From positions 62,001-126,000 of the forward strand of contig JBBPSI010000044.1 of NCBI GenBank assembly GCA_038093515.1: 64,000 bases of DNA, in the 5' to 3' direction. The notes under the pieces are model-generated. The model saw only the letters and a program-made list of their open reading frames with translations. It had not been told where the DNA came from and ran no database searches. Within the stretch, counting starts at the first letter, position 1. Every line of letters begins with the position of its first letter. Positions 22,651-34,921 of the stretch are shown here, one piece after another. The stretch is from Butyriboletus loyo (taxonomy: Eukaryota > Basidiomycota > Agaricomycetes > Boletales > Boletaceae). The translations under genes and the position numbers were made by a program.

Positions 22651-24800
22651 ATGGGACCAAGCCGCGCGAGAGACCAGAGACTGGCTCAGGGAGATGTAGA
22701 AGCATTGCTTCAGGAAAAGGATGACCGAGTGCGTGCGCTCCACTACATTTGACTTGCCACACACCAGGTCTCACTCGCTCATTACGTTCTGCCCACGTCA
22801 GATAGCGACCCTCGAAACGCGTTTGGAGGCGTATACCGCACGTGCGTCGACTGCCCACACCCGTTTACTGAAAACGATCGACGTGTTGGATGCCTTGCGT
22901 TCTCAACACGCCCTGGAAATTTCGGCCGAGGAGCAGGCAAAACTGAAGCTCGTACATGAAGTAGATCGTTGGCGCAGCGTGGCGAAGAATCTGGAGGTAG
23001 AGAAGGACGAGTTGAAGGATGTTGTCGAGGATTTGATTGAGAAAGGTACGTCAAGACCCCCTCTTCTCCCTCAAGTCATTCACAGACAATTCGATTCTGT
23101 GGCATGGATTGCACTGTGGTTTTTCACTTGCTGTTTGGTTTATCAGTTCAAGTCTCGAATGAATGGAGCTCATGGCCGTGTAGCCGGATGCATATCACTA
23201 AGCATGCAGGTGTGTCGTCTTTCCCACTCTTCAAACCCATCCAACGCCTTCTAGGGAGGCAATCTCAATGTCGAGTGTCCAGAGCAGGTTACCGCCGCCG
23301 CGATTGATGGTGGCGGGACAAGAAACGACTACAACAACGACTTGCTCGCATATGCGACCTCCATAATCGCCAGAATAAGAATGGAACTTGACTTAGAGCG
23401 GCAAAGCCATAGTAGAACTGTAGAAGAGGCAAATCTCCGAATCGAAGAACTCGAAGCCAAGGTTGCAGTGCGCGAGGCTGAGTTGGAAAGCTGCATCACC
23501 TCGCACGGAGACCGGGAACATCAACCAGGAGAACCTGAGCATCTCTCGTCGCATGCTTTAGAGAAGCGAAAACTTGGTGAGAGGCTTCCTAAGCCGAAAC
23601 CATTGTCAGACGAGGAGTGTCTTCGCTTCCTGGAGAGTAACAACGCGCGAAATAGATCTCTGGAGGTTGAGATTCGTCATATTGCGGACAAGGTAAGCGT
23701 CCTGCGGTAATATGGGATCATTTGACTTAGTCTAGTATGCTCAGCTGGAGCAAGCTAGGATGGCGGCTTCGACTTCGAGCGGCTCTCGCCAGGAGTCTCG
23801 GTTGCCAACACCACGAAATGGTTACAAAGCTATTCCATCACCGAGTCCTCGAACACGAAGTGCATCAGTGGATCCAAACGTTCTATCGCGTCCGTTGGAC
23901 TCGGGAAAAACCACATCAGCACCAGGATCACCTCCGACGATGTTTTCGATAGCCCAACTCGACAACCAGATACGCACGATGATTACTCAAATGGATGGTC
24001 TTGTATCAGAGCGGACGACCCTAATCGAAGCGGCCGCAAGGCAACGAAGGGTGTGTATACTCACTTCTCTTTCTCGCTGCCCTTGTGCAGGCAACTCAAG
24101 TTTGCATGTGTTAGGTCACGGATGGAATCAACATAGACACTTTCCAAGACGTCTTGCGAGTCGAAGGAGAATGCGTCCGGTGAGGCGTCCATCCCAGATT
24201 TGAGAGGCCTTTCCTGATGATAACGGCATAGACTCCAAGCCGAGGTTGACGACCTTCGAGAGCAGTTTCAGCATGCTCGTACCTTTGCACGCGGTCGGGA
24301 AAAAGCCCTTTTGCACGAAATCGCGCAGCTCCGAGCGTCTGCGTCTAGCTCGTTCGACCTGCATCCTGCTCAGGTAGGTCTTCTCCATTGCATACACCCC
24401 CGCCAATCCACCTATCTTAACACCGGGTACGTAGGACTTGTGTCACGTCTTTAGTCCGCAGCCGCTCGAGGATGACATCACAAGCGAAGAGGGCATGGAA
24501 CTCGCATCGCCGCTCATGCCAACCGTCGTCCTTAACCCCAACTCCTTCCCTGCTCTTCCATTTCACGACTCGGAGACAGAACCAGAACTCCTGTCGTTGC
24601 CGTTTTCCCCACCGACCCCTACCCGAACCACGCGTCGCACCCCTGGCTCGCAAGAGATAGAAATGGTGCAAGCCGCACTAGATGCTGCACGAACACACCT
24701 AGCGCAGAAGGAGGAAGCACTAGTGCAGCTTCGCGCTGAGATGGAGAGGTTCCAGCTAGAGGTGCGGGCGCGCACGCGGAGCGACGGGGATGGGGGCTAA
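22651..24800 (+). CDS. Long coiled-coil protein, unknown function
   Basis: Not recognised. Proposed exons, all phase-consistent: 22651-22728, 22802-23045, 23147-23209, 23259-23692, 23745-24050, 24115-24179, 24232-24373 and 24462-24800 (556 aa). The third exon is the least certain. Heptad-rich segments occur along most of the length: KLVHEVDRWRSVAKNLEVEK, RTVEEANLRIEELEAKVAV, LQAEVDDLREQFQHARTFAR and, at the end, LAQKEEALVQLRAEMERFQL. A Ser/Pro-rich basic linker lies in the middle (RLPTPRNGYKAIPSPSPRTR). There is no membrane segment and no enzymatic motif. A structural, cytoskeletal or centrosomal role is possible but unproven. Confidence 0.7.
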
Positions 24801-25172
24801 CTTCTTGAGCGCTCCCTGCGCCTTTGCACATATACACATAGCAATGTACGTGGAACTGATCTAAAAACTGTCTGTCTTGTTTTGGCTCTTGTTGATTCTG
24901 CTGTTTAACTTATCGTCTCTTGGTTGTTCGAGTTTTGTATCGTACCCCGTTTGTACATTAGTCATGAACAGTCCACTGTCGTATTCCACGATGACCAGGG
25001 AGTAAACCTTCTAGTTAGGTAGTCTGTGACGCTACTCCATGATGTACCTGAAAAACCCGGTCTTCATAACATGTATATATCCGATGCACACGCAAAGTGC
25101 AGAATAGTGTCGAGCCCTGGATAGGCTGGACGTATCCCAGCGCGGCGCACCCAACCCCACCTTCCCCGAAAC
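24801..25172. other. Convergent 3' gap
   Basis: 372 bp between convergent stops; T-rich, probably 3' UTRs. No gene seen. Confidence 0.5.
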
Positions 25173-27820
25173 TCACTCAAAACTCAGCTCCACCACCAAG
25201 TTCGCGCTCATCAACACCACATACGCCATGATCAAAAATATGCCCCACCGCCTCGAAAGAACGTACCCCTTCATCGGGACAACCACCAACGTCGTCACCA
25301 ACATCATCAACAACCCGATCGTACTCGTGATCAGCGTCGGCGTGAAGTGGAGATTGTAAGGAGTTCCACCGGAATTGTTGATAACGTAGGTGCCGGAGAT
25401 ACCGATGCCGAGGAGGATATTGACCATGGGGCCGCCGAAGCAGGCGGAGAAGCCCATCATGGGAGCAAAGACCTACACATGGGAATTAGTGAGTCTGGGT
25501 GTAGAGAGTGCATGCGAGGGGAACGTACAGCAATGCTCGTGTTGGCGACGAGGTCGGCGAGCGAGTTGCCAACAGCAAAGATCGTGAGACCGATGATGGC
25601 ATCCGAAAGCCCAAAGATTAACCCAAAGGTCTAGAAAAGCAGAGATATGTGAGTGAGCGTCCGATACGGAGGGGCTTCAGAATCGGTTACTTGTAGGACG
25701 TTCACGACTTCGTCGACGATCGCCATGATCCACACGACAGAGACGAGGAATCCCATGCAGCATTTCGCCATCTGGGCAGCAGGGTGCAACATCACGTTGG
25801 AAAACGCGAGCACAAGCAACCCAAGTACGAATCCACCGAGGGCCGTTCCAGCCAACAGCCACTTTGTGTGACTACTGCCACCTTGACTTCAAGTCAGAAA
25901 AAAAGGCGTTGGTCACAGACGAAAACGACGGACTGAACAATACCGTGACACAAAACAGGGGTCCGAGGATACATTGGATGGCTATCAGCCACCTGTTGGA
26001 CCCCACCGCGTGAAGGTCTTCTTGGACTTCGTGTTCAGCAATCAATACCCTCTCGACACCCTCCTCCTCGAAGCCAGATAGATGAGTCTCGTGTCCGTTC
26101 ATCTTTTCCTCGTGCAAGCTGTCGTTACCATAAGGGATTATGACGACAGGTAATGTGATCGTCAACGCCATAACGGCTGGAGCGGCGAGGAGCGAGACGA
26201 TCTTCCCCGTCAATGTCTTTGACTTGAAATGATGGAGCGAGGGGAACAAGGTATGCCACACCCGCGCGAGAATGTGCCATAGGCCCTGAGGGGGCGCGGA
26301 AGGGATCCGCTCCTCGACCTCGGTCAACGCTGGCGCATCAGTAGGAGACACAGGCGTGTGTGAGACTGAGGGTATCGTGGGAATAGAAAGTGGAGTACGT
26401 GCATCTCCCTCACGGTCCGGCTCCTCTAATATAGAGGTGCGGAGCAGTTTCGGAGAACGGTCACTCATAGGAAGGCCGAGTGCCCTGTCCCATTCTTCGG
26501 TTTCGGTTGGTGGGTGCGGAGAGATGGAGCCGGAGTGACTCTGACGGCGAGGGATGTGGTAGTGGCCACCTGCATAAGGCGTCACGGGGGAATCAAATAT
26601 GCTGAGGGATGAACTAGCGGCCTGGCTTTGGAGGGAAGCAACAACTTGTTGGAATTCTATAGCACCGACCAGAGAGAAGGAAGGCATTTGAGCGAGGTGA
26701 GGAGAGCTGATTGGCGAAGGTGTGCGAGAATGAGGTGCTGGGGCAAGTTGTGTTTGTACGCGAGGCACAGCAGGTGCGGAGGAGGATCTAGTACGTGTGG
26801 GCATCGGGGACAAAAGCGGCACTGTCAAACCACTTGACGGCGGTGGCGGAGGAGAATCTTGGACAGAAGAAAAGTGAGTATGACGAGATGTCAGGTTGAG
26901 TGGGTATTACCGTCAGTGTATGGCTGCAGTGGGCTTTCATCCATATACTCTGCGCGCACGGTTGCTTCGATGCGACGCCGTTTCTCTCTACGACTGACCC
27001 ACCAACCGCTGACGACGACGGTGAATGCATAGCAGACGTACAAGACGATGAGCATCGTTGACTCCAGAGCAGTTATGATTCCATCTCGAAGAATGAAAAG
27101 AAGGATGCATATCGCGATAGTGAAGAAACCAACGTCACGAAGGAACGGGATGGGATCGACTTTAAATGGGCGAATGATGCACATGGACCCTACGACGCAA
27201 GAGACGATAAAGGATGCTGCACCCAGTAGCTCACCGATTGCCAAGCCGCCTGAGTTCGCCCGCATGGCCGAAAATGTCGCAAAGACATCCGGACTGGCGT
27301 TTCCAAAGGCAAGGAACGTGACACCGGCTACGTCTTCATTTAACCCGAGGAACTGAGCAATTGCGGCAAGATTTGGAGTGAAAAAGTCTGAGGCGGATAT
27401 TCCGAGAGTAGAGAAGAGGAACAAGAGCCAGAGGAGGAGCGCGGTGAATATAAAGGGTCGAACAGAAGGGTCAGCACAGAAATAAAGTTGTAAATAAGGG
27501 ATTGAGAGGATGGTCTCTGATGTCGGACACTGGTCACGGACATGGATACATTGATCCGAAGCCAGTTCAAAGTCGAGTGGTCGACACTAGGTGAACAGGA
27601 CATGAGCAACAACGGGTGTCATGATAAGCTAGATTGGCACCTCGGTTTCGTCGAGTGGAACGTCAGACGAGGCTGTGAACGGGATGCGTTTCCATAGAGC
27701 GGTTTCGCGATGGAGTGCTAGCTGATAGTCATGTGATGGCTGCGCATACCTGCTCTGAGACCAGAGAACGCAATTGACGACGAGACAGACGACAAAAAGG
27801 GTTTTAGTAGCGTTGGACAT
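25173..27820 (-). CDS. Ca2+/cation exchanger of the NCX/CCX superfamily, 790 aa
   Basis: Membrane antiporter with two inverted NCX repeats, related to fungal YDL206W-type and animal NCLX/CCX exchangers. Six exons: 27641-27820, 26911-27586, 25934-26857, 25691-25881, 25529-25630 and 25173-25472. The N-terminus is a signal anchor (LFVVCLVVNCVLW) followed by Cys-bearing luminal sequence. Alpha-1 repeat: VAGVTFLAFGNASPDVFATF with GELLGAASF. Alpha-2 repeat: LSDAIIGLTIFAVGNSLADL with GFSACFGGPMVNILLGIG. A cytosolic loop of about 200 Ser/Pro-rich residues separates the halves. The junction at 25882-25933 was chosen because plain read-through hits a stop. Vacuolar or mitochondrial localisation cannot be told from the sequence. 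Divergent from PFK. Confidence 0.92.
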
Positions 27821-28172
27821 GATGAGGGAAGGAAAGAAAAGGTAAAGCGGTCAACGTGCAAGCTGATCTGGCATTCGGTGACGACTCGAACAGCGCCGGT
27901 GGACGAAGAGATCAAGTTTATGATTATGTCATCACTCTCTTCGAGGTGCGATTGGGGCGTGTCCCGCTCAATTTCCGACACAGCGACCGAGCCATGCGGA
28001 ATGGGTGAGCTGGACTCGGAGAAAACAATGAATGTCGTCGGAAACGATGAGGACCATCGTATTATGTCGCTTGAATCAATGTTGCGGCGCGCGCGCTTAG
28101 AATCGCCACTATCGCCGCCTAACATCTTGCCGCATCAGCTCAACGTCCATAGTAATCGCACCATCACCCCGC
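27821..28172. promoter_or_regulatory. Shared divergent promoter, exchanger / PFK
   Basis: 352 bp between start codons. An open frame crosses it in the PFK direction, but its first part lacks conservation, so I treat it as promoter and 5' UTR. Confidence 0.35.
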
Positions 28173-31158
28173 ATGAAAATAGCAGTCCTCACGTCGGGCG
28201 GCGACAGCGCAGGCATGAACGCCGTCGTCCGCTCCGTCGTCAAGATCGGTATCCTGAGGCAAGTCAGCTGGTCCTCGCTCAACTAGATATCTCTTGTTCT
28301 CACATCCTCCCACCTTCGTCACTGAACGGCCACAGAGGGTGCGAAACATACATCGTCCGCGAAGGATACGAAGGTCTCGTTCGTGGGAATACACGGGACC
28401 ACGTCTCCTACCATGAACCACTCGCAGATCCCAGTGCTGCCCAACGCGTACGCGGAGGCGCTCAAACCAATCTCCTCGAGAACCTGCGCTTCGGAGACGG
28501 TAAACTCCTCCGAGACGGTACCTCCGATCATCCAGGTGGTCGTTCCCTCAAAGGTCGTTACATCGTACGCGTTGGATTCGACGACGTGAGGGGCTGGTTC
28601 GCAAAGGTACGTGTGCGATCTGTTGTCAAGGATGTCAAGCATCTGACTGAATGCAGGGTGGTACGCTCATCGGAACCGCCCGCTCGAAAGCCTTCCGCAC
28701 CCCGGAAGGCCGTCTATCAGCCGCATACAACCTCGTCAAAGAAGGCATCGACGCCCTCGTCGTCTGTGGTGGTGATGGCTCTCTCACAGGTGCCGATGTC
28801 TTCCGCGCCGAATGGCCTTCTCTCCTAGAGTCCCTCCACACCCAAGGAAAAATCACCCCAGAACAACTCGCCAAACACGGTCATCTCCGCATCGTCGGGC
28901 TTGTCGGATCCATCGATAATGACATGAGTTTGACCGATCTGACCATCGGCGCACCGACTGCGTTGCACAGGATTTGCGAAGCGATCGATAATATCAACTC
29001 GACGGCGTCCTCGCACTCGAGAGCCTTTGTGCTCGAGGTCATGGGCAGGCACTGTGGGTGGTTAGCCTTGCTAGCTGGTGTTAGGTAAGCCCTCCAGAAT
29101 CATATTAGGGACCACCACGTTGATCGCGCATTGGCAGCGGTGGAGCGGATTTCATTTTCATTCCCGAACGCCCACCCGAAGCAATTCCATGGGAAGACTA
29201 CATGTGCGAGACCATCCAACGTGTAGGCCTCTTGTCCACCTTCTACCACTCACGCCTCACCCTCTTCTAGCACCGTCAAATCGGGAAGCGCAAAACCATC
29301 GTCATCGTCGCCGAAGGCGCTCAAGACGCCAATCTCCAGCCTATTCGTGCTGATTATGTCAAAGATGTTCTGACCGAACGCCTCGGGTTGGACACGCGTG
29401 TCACAACACTCGGACACACACAGCGCGGAGGCAAACCTTGTGCACTTGATCGCACATTAGTGAGACAACGTGTTCCTGCCAGCGAAGCACTATGATAACG
29501 CATTCCTGGTAGCCTACGTTGCAGGGCGTCGAGGCCGTCAATGCCTTGCTTGAGGCTACCCCTGACACGCCTTCCTACATGATTGGAGTTCGTGAAAACA
29601 AGATCACTCGCGTGCCTCTCGTTGAAGCTGTCGCGATGGTACGATGCCATTTACAACACGGCTCATATATGCTCAATGTTCTTTCTTGTGAAGACCAAGG
29701 CAGTCGCCGACGCGATCGCGGCAAAGGACTTTACCAAAGCAGTGTCCTTGCGTGATCCCGAATTCTTGCAGAGTCTAGAAAACTTCTTAACTACATCGAC
29801 GCTCTACACCGAGAAACAGTTGCCGGAAGCGCAAGTCAGTTATTGCATCCTTAACAAATCCACCCCATCTGACCGTCCTTGCAGCGAATGCGAATTGCCA
29901 TCATGCAGTAAGTGCTCCCACCCGTCCCTTCGCGATGATATCTACCTGACTCTCATCCTATTACAGCATTGGTGCACCTGCTGGAGGGATAAACGCCGCA
30001 ACACGCGCCGCAGTCCGTTACTGTATCAAACAAGGACATACCCCACTCGCTGTGCAAAACGGCTTCCGTGGTCTCCTCGACGACAACATTCACGAACTCT
30101 CCTGGCTCGGCGTCGACGGCTGGAGCGCCCTCGGCGGCTCCGAGCTCGGTACGAACCGCACCCTCCCCGACGCCGACCTCGGTGCCGTTGCCTCCCGTTT
30201 CCAAGAACACAGCCTGCATGGCCTCATGCTCATCGGTGGGTTTGAAGCCTTCAACGCGCTGCTAATCCTCGACAATGCGCGCAAGTTGTACCCGTCCTTC
30301 AATATCCCGATGGTGCATCTCCCCGCGACGATCTCGAACAACGTGCCGTTGACCGAGTTTAGTTTAGGCAGTGATACGAGTTTGAATGCGCTGGTAGATG
30401 CGTGTGATTCGATCAAGCAGAGTGCGTCGGCGAGTCGGAATCGGGTGTTTGTCGTTGAGACGCAAGGTGGTAAGTGTGGGTATATTGCGACGATGGGTGC
30501 GTTGGCGGTATGTGCCCTTTTTTTTCATCTCTGGGTGTATTCATTGGGGTTTGACTTGGTGTGAAAAGACGGGTGCGTCGTTGGTGTATACTCCGGAACA
30601 AGGGATAGATCTCGACTTGTTGCGCGACGACGTCAAGTTTCTCAAGTTGCGCTATGGGCTGGATGCCAAAGGCAAGAGCGAAGGCCGTCTCGTAGTTCGG
30701 TACGTCCTGCCCCTCTTTTCCCCTTCCTTGCACACCTAACTCTACCTTGCGATAGAAACGAATGTGCATCGACGGTCTACACGACCGACGTCATCACCAA
30801 GATGATGAAAGAAGAAGGCGGCGCCCTCTTTGACTCGCGCTCCGCCTCCCTTGGACACACTCTCCAAGGTGGTGTCCCCTCCCCGATGGACCGCGCCCGC
30901 GCGACGCGTCTCTCCCTCCGCTGCATGTCCTTCTTGGAGGAACACCACGCACGGTTGCAAGCGCAGCCCGGAAGGGTCAAGGTTGCGCCGGAGGAGAGCG
31001 CAGCGGTAATTACGATACAGGGGAGTACGTTGGAGTGGGTGCCTGTGCAAGCGATGGTGAAGCACGCGGATATGAAGAATCGGAGGGGGAAGGAAGCGTG
31101 GTGGGCTGACGTCAAGGATTTGGTGGAGGCGTTGGCGGGGCGGTCAGAGTTGGTGTAA
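28173..31158 (+). CDS. PFK1: ATP-dependent 6-phosphofructokinase, tandem-domain fungal type
   Basis: Catalyses fructose-6-phosphate to fructose-1,6-bisphosphate, the committed step of glycolysis. Eleven phase-consistent exons give 807 aa: 28173-28258, 28336-28606, 28657-29084, 29138-29222, 29271-29459, 29513-29638, 29694-29834, 29885-29907, 29967-30507, 30569-30699 and 30756-31158. N-terminal catalytic half: [50 protein letters not shown] and [11 protein letters not shown]. The C-terminal regulatory half repeats the fold: [41 protein letters not shown] and [18 protein letters not shown]. Intron 1 starts with GC (AG|GCAAGT), which is needed to keep [16 protein letters not shown] in frame. Exon 8 is only 23 nt. 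A long insert follows LVRGN. Confidence 0.96.
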
Positions 31159-31804
31159 GTTGTCGGTATAGGGTATTTAAATCCTTGTATGTGCTGGCTT
31201 TTGTGTAGGGCGGAACAGCTTGTAACCTGTAGGCTGTCTTAGAAAGAAGAATGTAGATCAGCTAGATGTGCAACTAAGGCTGCTCACCATCCTTCAAGTC
31301 TAATTAATATTTCAGCTATGGACATGCTTGTTGGTGCTTGCAATGCCCATCATCAAACACCTTCAGCATGGGATCAGACTTGGGTCAGCTTCGTCATGAT
31401 ATGTAACTTGTGTGGTAGGCAGGTGCACGAGTTGCATGTTGTCGTCCAAGCCTTGTTTATTTTCTGCAGAAAAGAAGGATTCATGGGCGAAATTACCAAG
31501 TTGACAAGTCTCTGTGCCGATTCATATTTGGATCTTCTTGATGATGGTACTGCAGCGAATACATTCTCCCCGGGTATGAAACAAGCACAACTTCTGGGTA
31601 CACTGAACATGGGCAATACCAAAGTAAGCCCCATCTAGTGGAGAGTGAACAAGTTGCCACTTAGATTAGTCGGGAGTTGATGTGGAAAGGAGGCGCGTGT
31701 TTTCATTCGACGCGGTTTCGGAGCTTGAAAAGGGTGGCTGTTGAATTTCCCATGGCTGGACGCGTTTTGAACGAGTTTGCATTTGCACTGCGCCGTCCTC
31801 AGCC
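31159..31804. other. Intergenic, relatively CpG-poor
   Basis: About 650 bp with an isolated 106-codon frame (31318-31638, plus) that resembles nothing I know and has no splice partners. Base composition is more AT-rich and CpG-poor than the flanks, so a decayed element is possible. Confidence 0.4.
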
Positions 31805-33159
31805 ATGCCACCACAAAGACCCGAATTGCCCGTCAAATGTCTGAACCAAAATCTCAAGTCCCGTCCGTTCATTCTCTCTTTGTTCTGCCCACATCCTCAC
31901 GCTCAACGAATAGTAGACCCATCCAAATGGCCCCCTGTGAAATATCAGTCGCTCGATCGCGATGGCCATGAAGTCCTGGTGCGCCCTTTCCTCTCTCGTA
32001 TTTCTTCCTATTTGCCCCTGACGTCACACCAGGTCGGCCGTCTCAAAATTCCAACCGTACGTCCAATCTTCCACTTGTCCCCTCATCCGTCCTCATCCTC
32101 CCACTCAGCCCTCTGGTCATGCCTTCATCCTTCGCCGCTACGACACCGGCGCTATCAGCCTCACCACCATGTTTCGCGCCGCCTTTCCCGATGCCAGCGA
32201 GCTCGACGAACGCAAAGAAACCCAATGGGCAAAAGAAGCCTTTGACCTCTCCGCAAACAACGGCTCCGCACGCGAACCCGGCATCGTTCGTCTCGCAGGC
32301 ACTTGGATCAGCCCCTCGACTGCTCTCCTTCCGCAATTCGCAGATGCCTATCTCTTGCGTGAGGTAATTCACCACCTCACCAAGGCCTCCCCAGACCCGA
32401 AGGCCATCTATCGTCGGTCGAACGCAGCCAGGGGAACTCCAAAGGCGGCTCCACCATCGTCACCCGTTACCAGTCCCGCCAAGACCTTGCTCACACCCGC
32501 TCCCTCCATGTCGATACCGACACCCAAGCGACGGCGGGAATCCTCCCCCGCCCCTGCACAGCCTCCCGCACAACAGTCGAGTAGTAGTCTACCACCGCCC
32601 CGCCGGTCTGCACGCACAAAGAGTCCTGCCCCCTCTCAGAAGCCCATCCCCGTTAAATCGCCGAAACCGGTGCGAATTGCCCGCGCCGTTCGTGTGACCG
32701 AGATGGCGACACCCGCGGGTTCAGATGAGACCATCGTAGAGGAGGAAACGGAGACGATCGAGCTTGCAAAGCCAAGCATGACACAGGACATTGCGGAACA
32801 AAAGGAGTTGATCGAGCGCTTAAAGGCCGAACGTGAGCTCCACAGGATGCAGATGGAGGAGCCCATGCTTGACACGGCGTTGCCACCTGCACCATTGAAG
32901 AGGGAAAGAGAGGATGACGAGGAAAACGAGGAAGAGTTGCGGTTCAACTTCAAGGAGCCCGAGACCGAGCAACGGCAGATTGCGACGAATAAGCGTGTAT
33001 CGCGGTTCCAACTAGAACCCAGAACCAAGTCGGTCGCGTGGGGCGTCGCGGCATTCGCGATTGGAATGGGTGCTGTGTGCGTGTGTTTCTTGAGTGGTCA
33101 CGGGTGGCATCGATTGATATCGTCGTTTTCGCAGATCATTCCTACCAAATTTCTTCTGA
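31805..33159 (+). CDS. BQT4: Bqt4-like KilA-N/APSES nuclear-membrane protein
   Basis: Resembles fission-yeast Bqt4, an inner-nuclear-membrane protein that tethers telomeres through an APSES/KilA-N-like domain. Exons 31805-31978, 32033-32056, 32109-33076 and 33135-33159 give 396 aa. The domain (residues about 20-160) carries EVLVGRLKIPT, then GHAFILRRYDTGAISLTTMF RAAFP and a final RLAGTWISPSTALL. A long Pro/Ser-rich basic linker and an acidic coiled coil follow (EQKELIERLKAERELHRM). The C-terminus is one membrane helix, VAWGVAAFAIGMGAVSFLPN, ending FF. I chose the splice at 33077-33134 because it closes the protein just after the helix; without it the frame runs on to 33593 into the neighbour. 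Bqt4 function is inferred from architecture. Confidence 0.85.
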
Positions 33160-33528
33160 TGACGATCATTGTGAAATGCTGTCCGTCTTCTGTCGATCCC
33201 TTGCCTGTGCAGTTAACTGTCTTTCAATGGTGTATTGAACCCCATAGGTGTACACTGTCCTTATCCGCGCATAGGCGACACCTACACCCCAAGTTCCTAT
33301 CTTCTTATTTTGTTCACCTTGTCCCCTCGTTAATAGTGTTTCTTCGCATCCAAATAGTTCTGCGTAGTTTGATATGTCTTTTTGATAGGAATATGCCTCT
33401 CGTCGAGGATGATGACTTTTTCACTCCCTATTACTCGATACATATGTTTTTTGTAAGTCTCAATGAAAGGATCCATCCGACGCGTGTGGCGCGTTTATGT
33501 CGCGTTCATTATCAAGGGGCGTACAATG
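33160..33528. other. Convergent 3' gap
   Basis: 369 bp between the convergent stops of the Bqt4-like and paraoxonase-like genes; T-rich, nothing recognisable apart from an uninformative extension of the Bqt4 frame. Confidence 0.5.
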
Positions 33529-34921
33529 TCAAGGTCGACAAACGAGCACGCCCTGTTCGTACAGTCCTGCGACGTAGATCGTACCCGTCCTAGCATCCCT
33601 CAACGTCATCGACGAAGACCCAAACATGGACCCATCACTCTGGAAAAGGGTCTCCACCTCGTGCGTCGTCACTGGAGGAACGAGCCTGAACGCCGACAAC
33701 GGCGCGCGTGCGTCCTTGTCCTTATCCGCCACAGACCGCGTAATGTTGGTGCCAGAGAGCGGCGTGAGCGATACGGCCCAGCTGGGCGAGGTCGCCCCGG
33801 TCTTGTTCGCTGCTACGTCGACCAGGGAGGGGAAATGGGGATGTCCTGCGACGATGAGCGCACCGGCGTCGTCGTAGGCGATGTTGTCGGGAAAGAAAGG
33901 GACGGGGACGGTGTGTGAAAAGGAGAGCGAAGGGGCGGTGGTGTCGGTGTCGGTGTTGGTGTTGAGGGTGTAAAAGTGGACGAGGCCGAGGGTGGTGGAG
34001 GCGATGGCGAGGTGGGTGTGGGAGGGCGAGAGAGCGACGCCGTTGGCAAAGGCGATCCCGAGGGCGGCAAAGGTGTGCGAGAGCGTATAGTCGTCCGCGT
34101 CCGTCTCGGCGTTGTGGATGGTACTGGACCTGGACCTGGACTCGGACTCGTGGATAGAGACGTGGGCGACCCAGCTCAGCGGAAGTCCAGCGATGGTTTC
34201 GACGAGTGGAAGGACGTGCCCGATCGGGTCCGGGAGACGACGCGTCAGGAGGTGATCGTTGCTCACATAAAAACTCGTCGGGGACGTCAACGCGATCGCA
34301 TTCGGGGACACGAAGTACCGTGACAGAAGCGTGCGGACGTATCGCGCCTCCGCGGGACGCGCCGGATCGAGGAGGAATTGCTCGATGGTCGTCTGTAGGC
34401 GTGCGTGGTTGACGATGAAAAGGTTGGACGGGGATCCGTTGTGGGAGGGGTAGATCTCCATGCCGAGGGGGTGGAAGTCGTGTCCGGGAGGGTATCCCTC
34501 GAGCGTGAGGCGGTGGACGGCGTTGGTGCTGGGGACGTAGAGAAAGAGATGACCGCGTGGGTTGGGATCCCGGAGGGGACCCATGACGGTGTTCCAAGCT
34601 TGTCGGTTGGGGTCGCAGCCGAGGAGAACGAGGCGGTCGGTGAGCGCGCCGTGGGCGTCGTGGTGATCCCAAAAGGTGATGTCCTCACAAAATTTGATGT
34701 CATTGGAGGAGCGGTCTTTGATGAGGGAACAGTGGGAGGTCCAGTTGCCGCCGACATAGTAAGCGCTTGGGAGGTCGGGAGTGGTGAGGATGTGGTTCCA
34801 GGCAACACGGCCGGTGCGGTAGATGAAGACTGCCTATCGTAGGTGAGGGATATCATAGAGCTTGGTTGAGGAGAGGACGTACCAAGAGAGCTGCTACAGG
34901 CGTAGCAGTTCTGAAAAGCAT
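33529..34921 (-). CDS. Paraoxonase/arylesterase-like protein, 447 aa
   Basis: Six-bladed propeller esterase family (PON1/SMP-30-like), Ca2+-dependent lactonases and arylesterases in animals. Exons 34883-34921 (MLFRTATPVAALL) and 33529-34833 are joined by a 49-nt phase-0 intron. The N-terminus is a hydrophobic signal/anchor, as in PON1. Landmarks: FCEDITFWDHHDAHG, HPLGMEIYPSHNGSPSNLFIV, NHARLQTTIEQFLLD, FVSPNAIALTSPTSFYVSND, FANGVALSPSHTHLAIAST, FFPDNIAYDDAGALIVAGHP. The Asn and Asp/Glu residues that ligate Ca2+ in PONs appear to be represented (SPNAI, DNIAYDD). The exon is unusually GC-rich, so long shadow frames occur on both strands. Natural substrate unknown. Confidence 0.85.

Noticed and set aside
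27878..28172. Open frame extending PFK upstream of 28173
   Set aside because: The conserved PFK start [11 protein letters not shown] begins at 28173; the extension has no conservation and fills the shared promoter.
33722..34856. Long alternative frames across the paraoxonase-like exon
   Set aside because: The exon is GC-rich, which leaves stops scarce in all frames; the alternatives are Pro/Arg/Ser-rich and show no family features.
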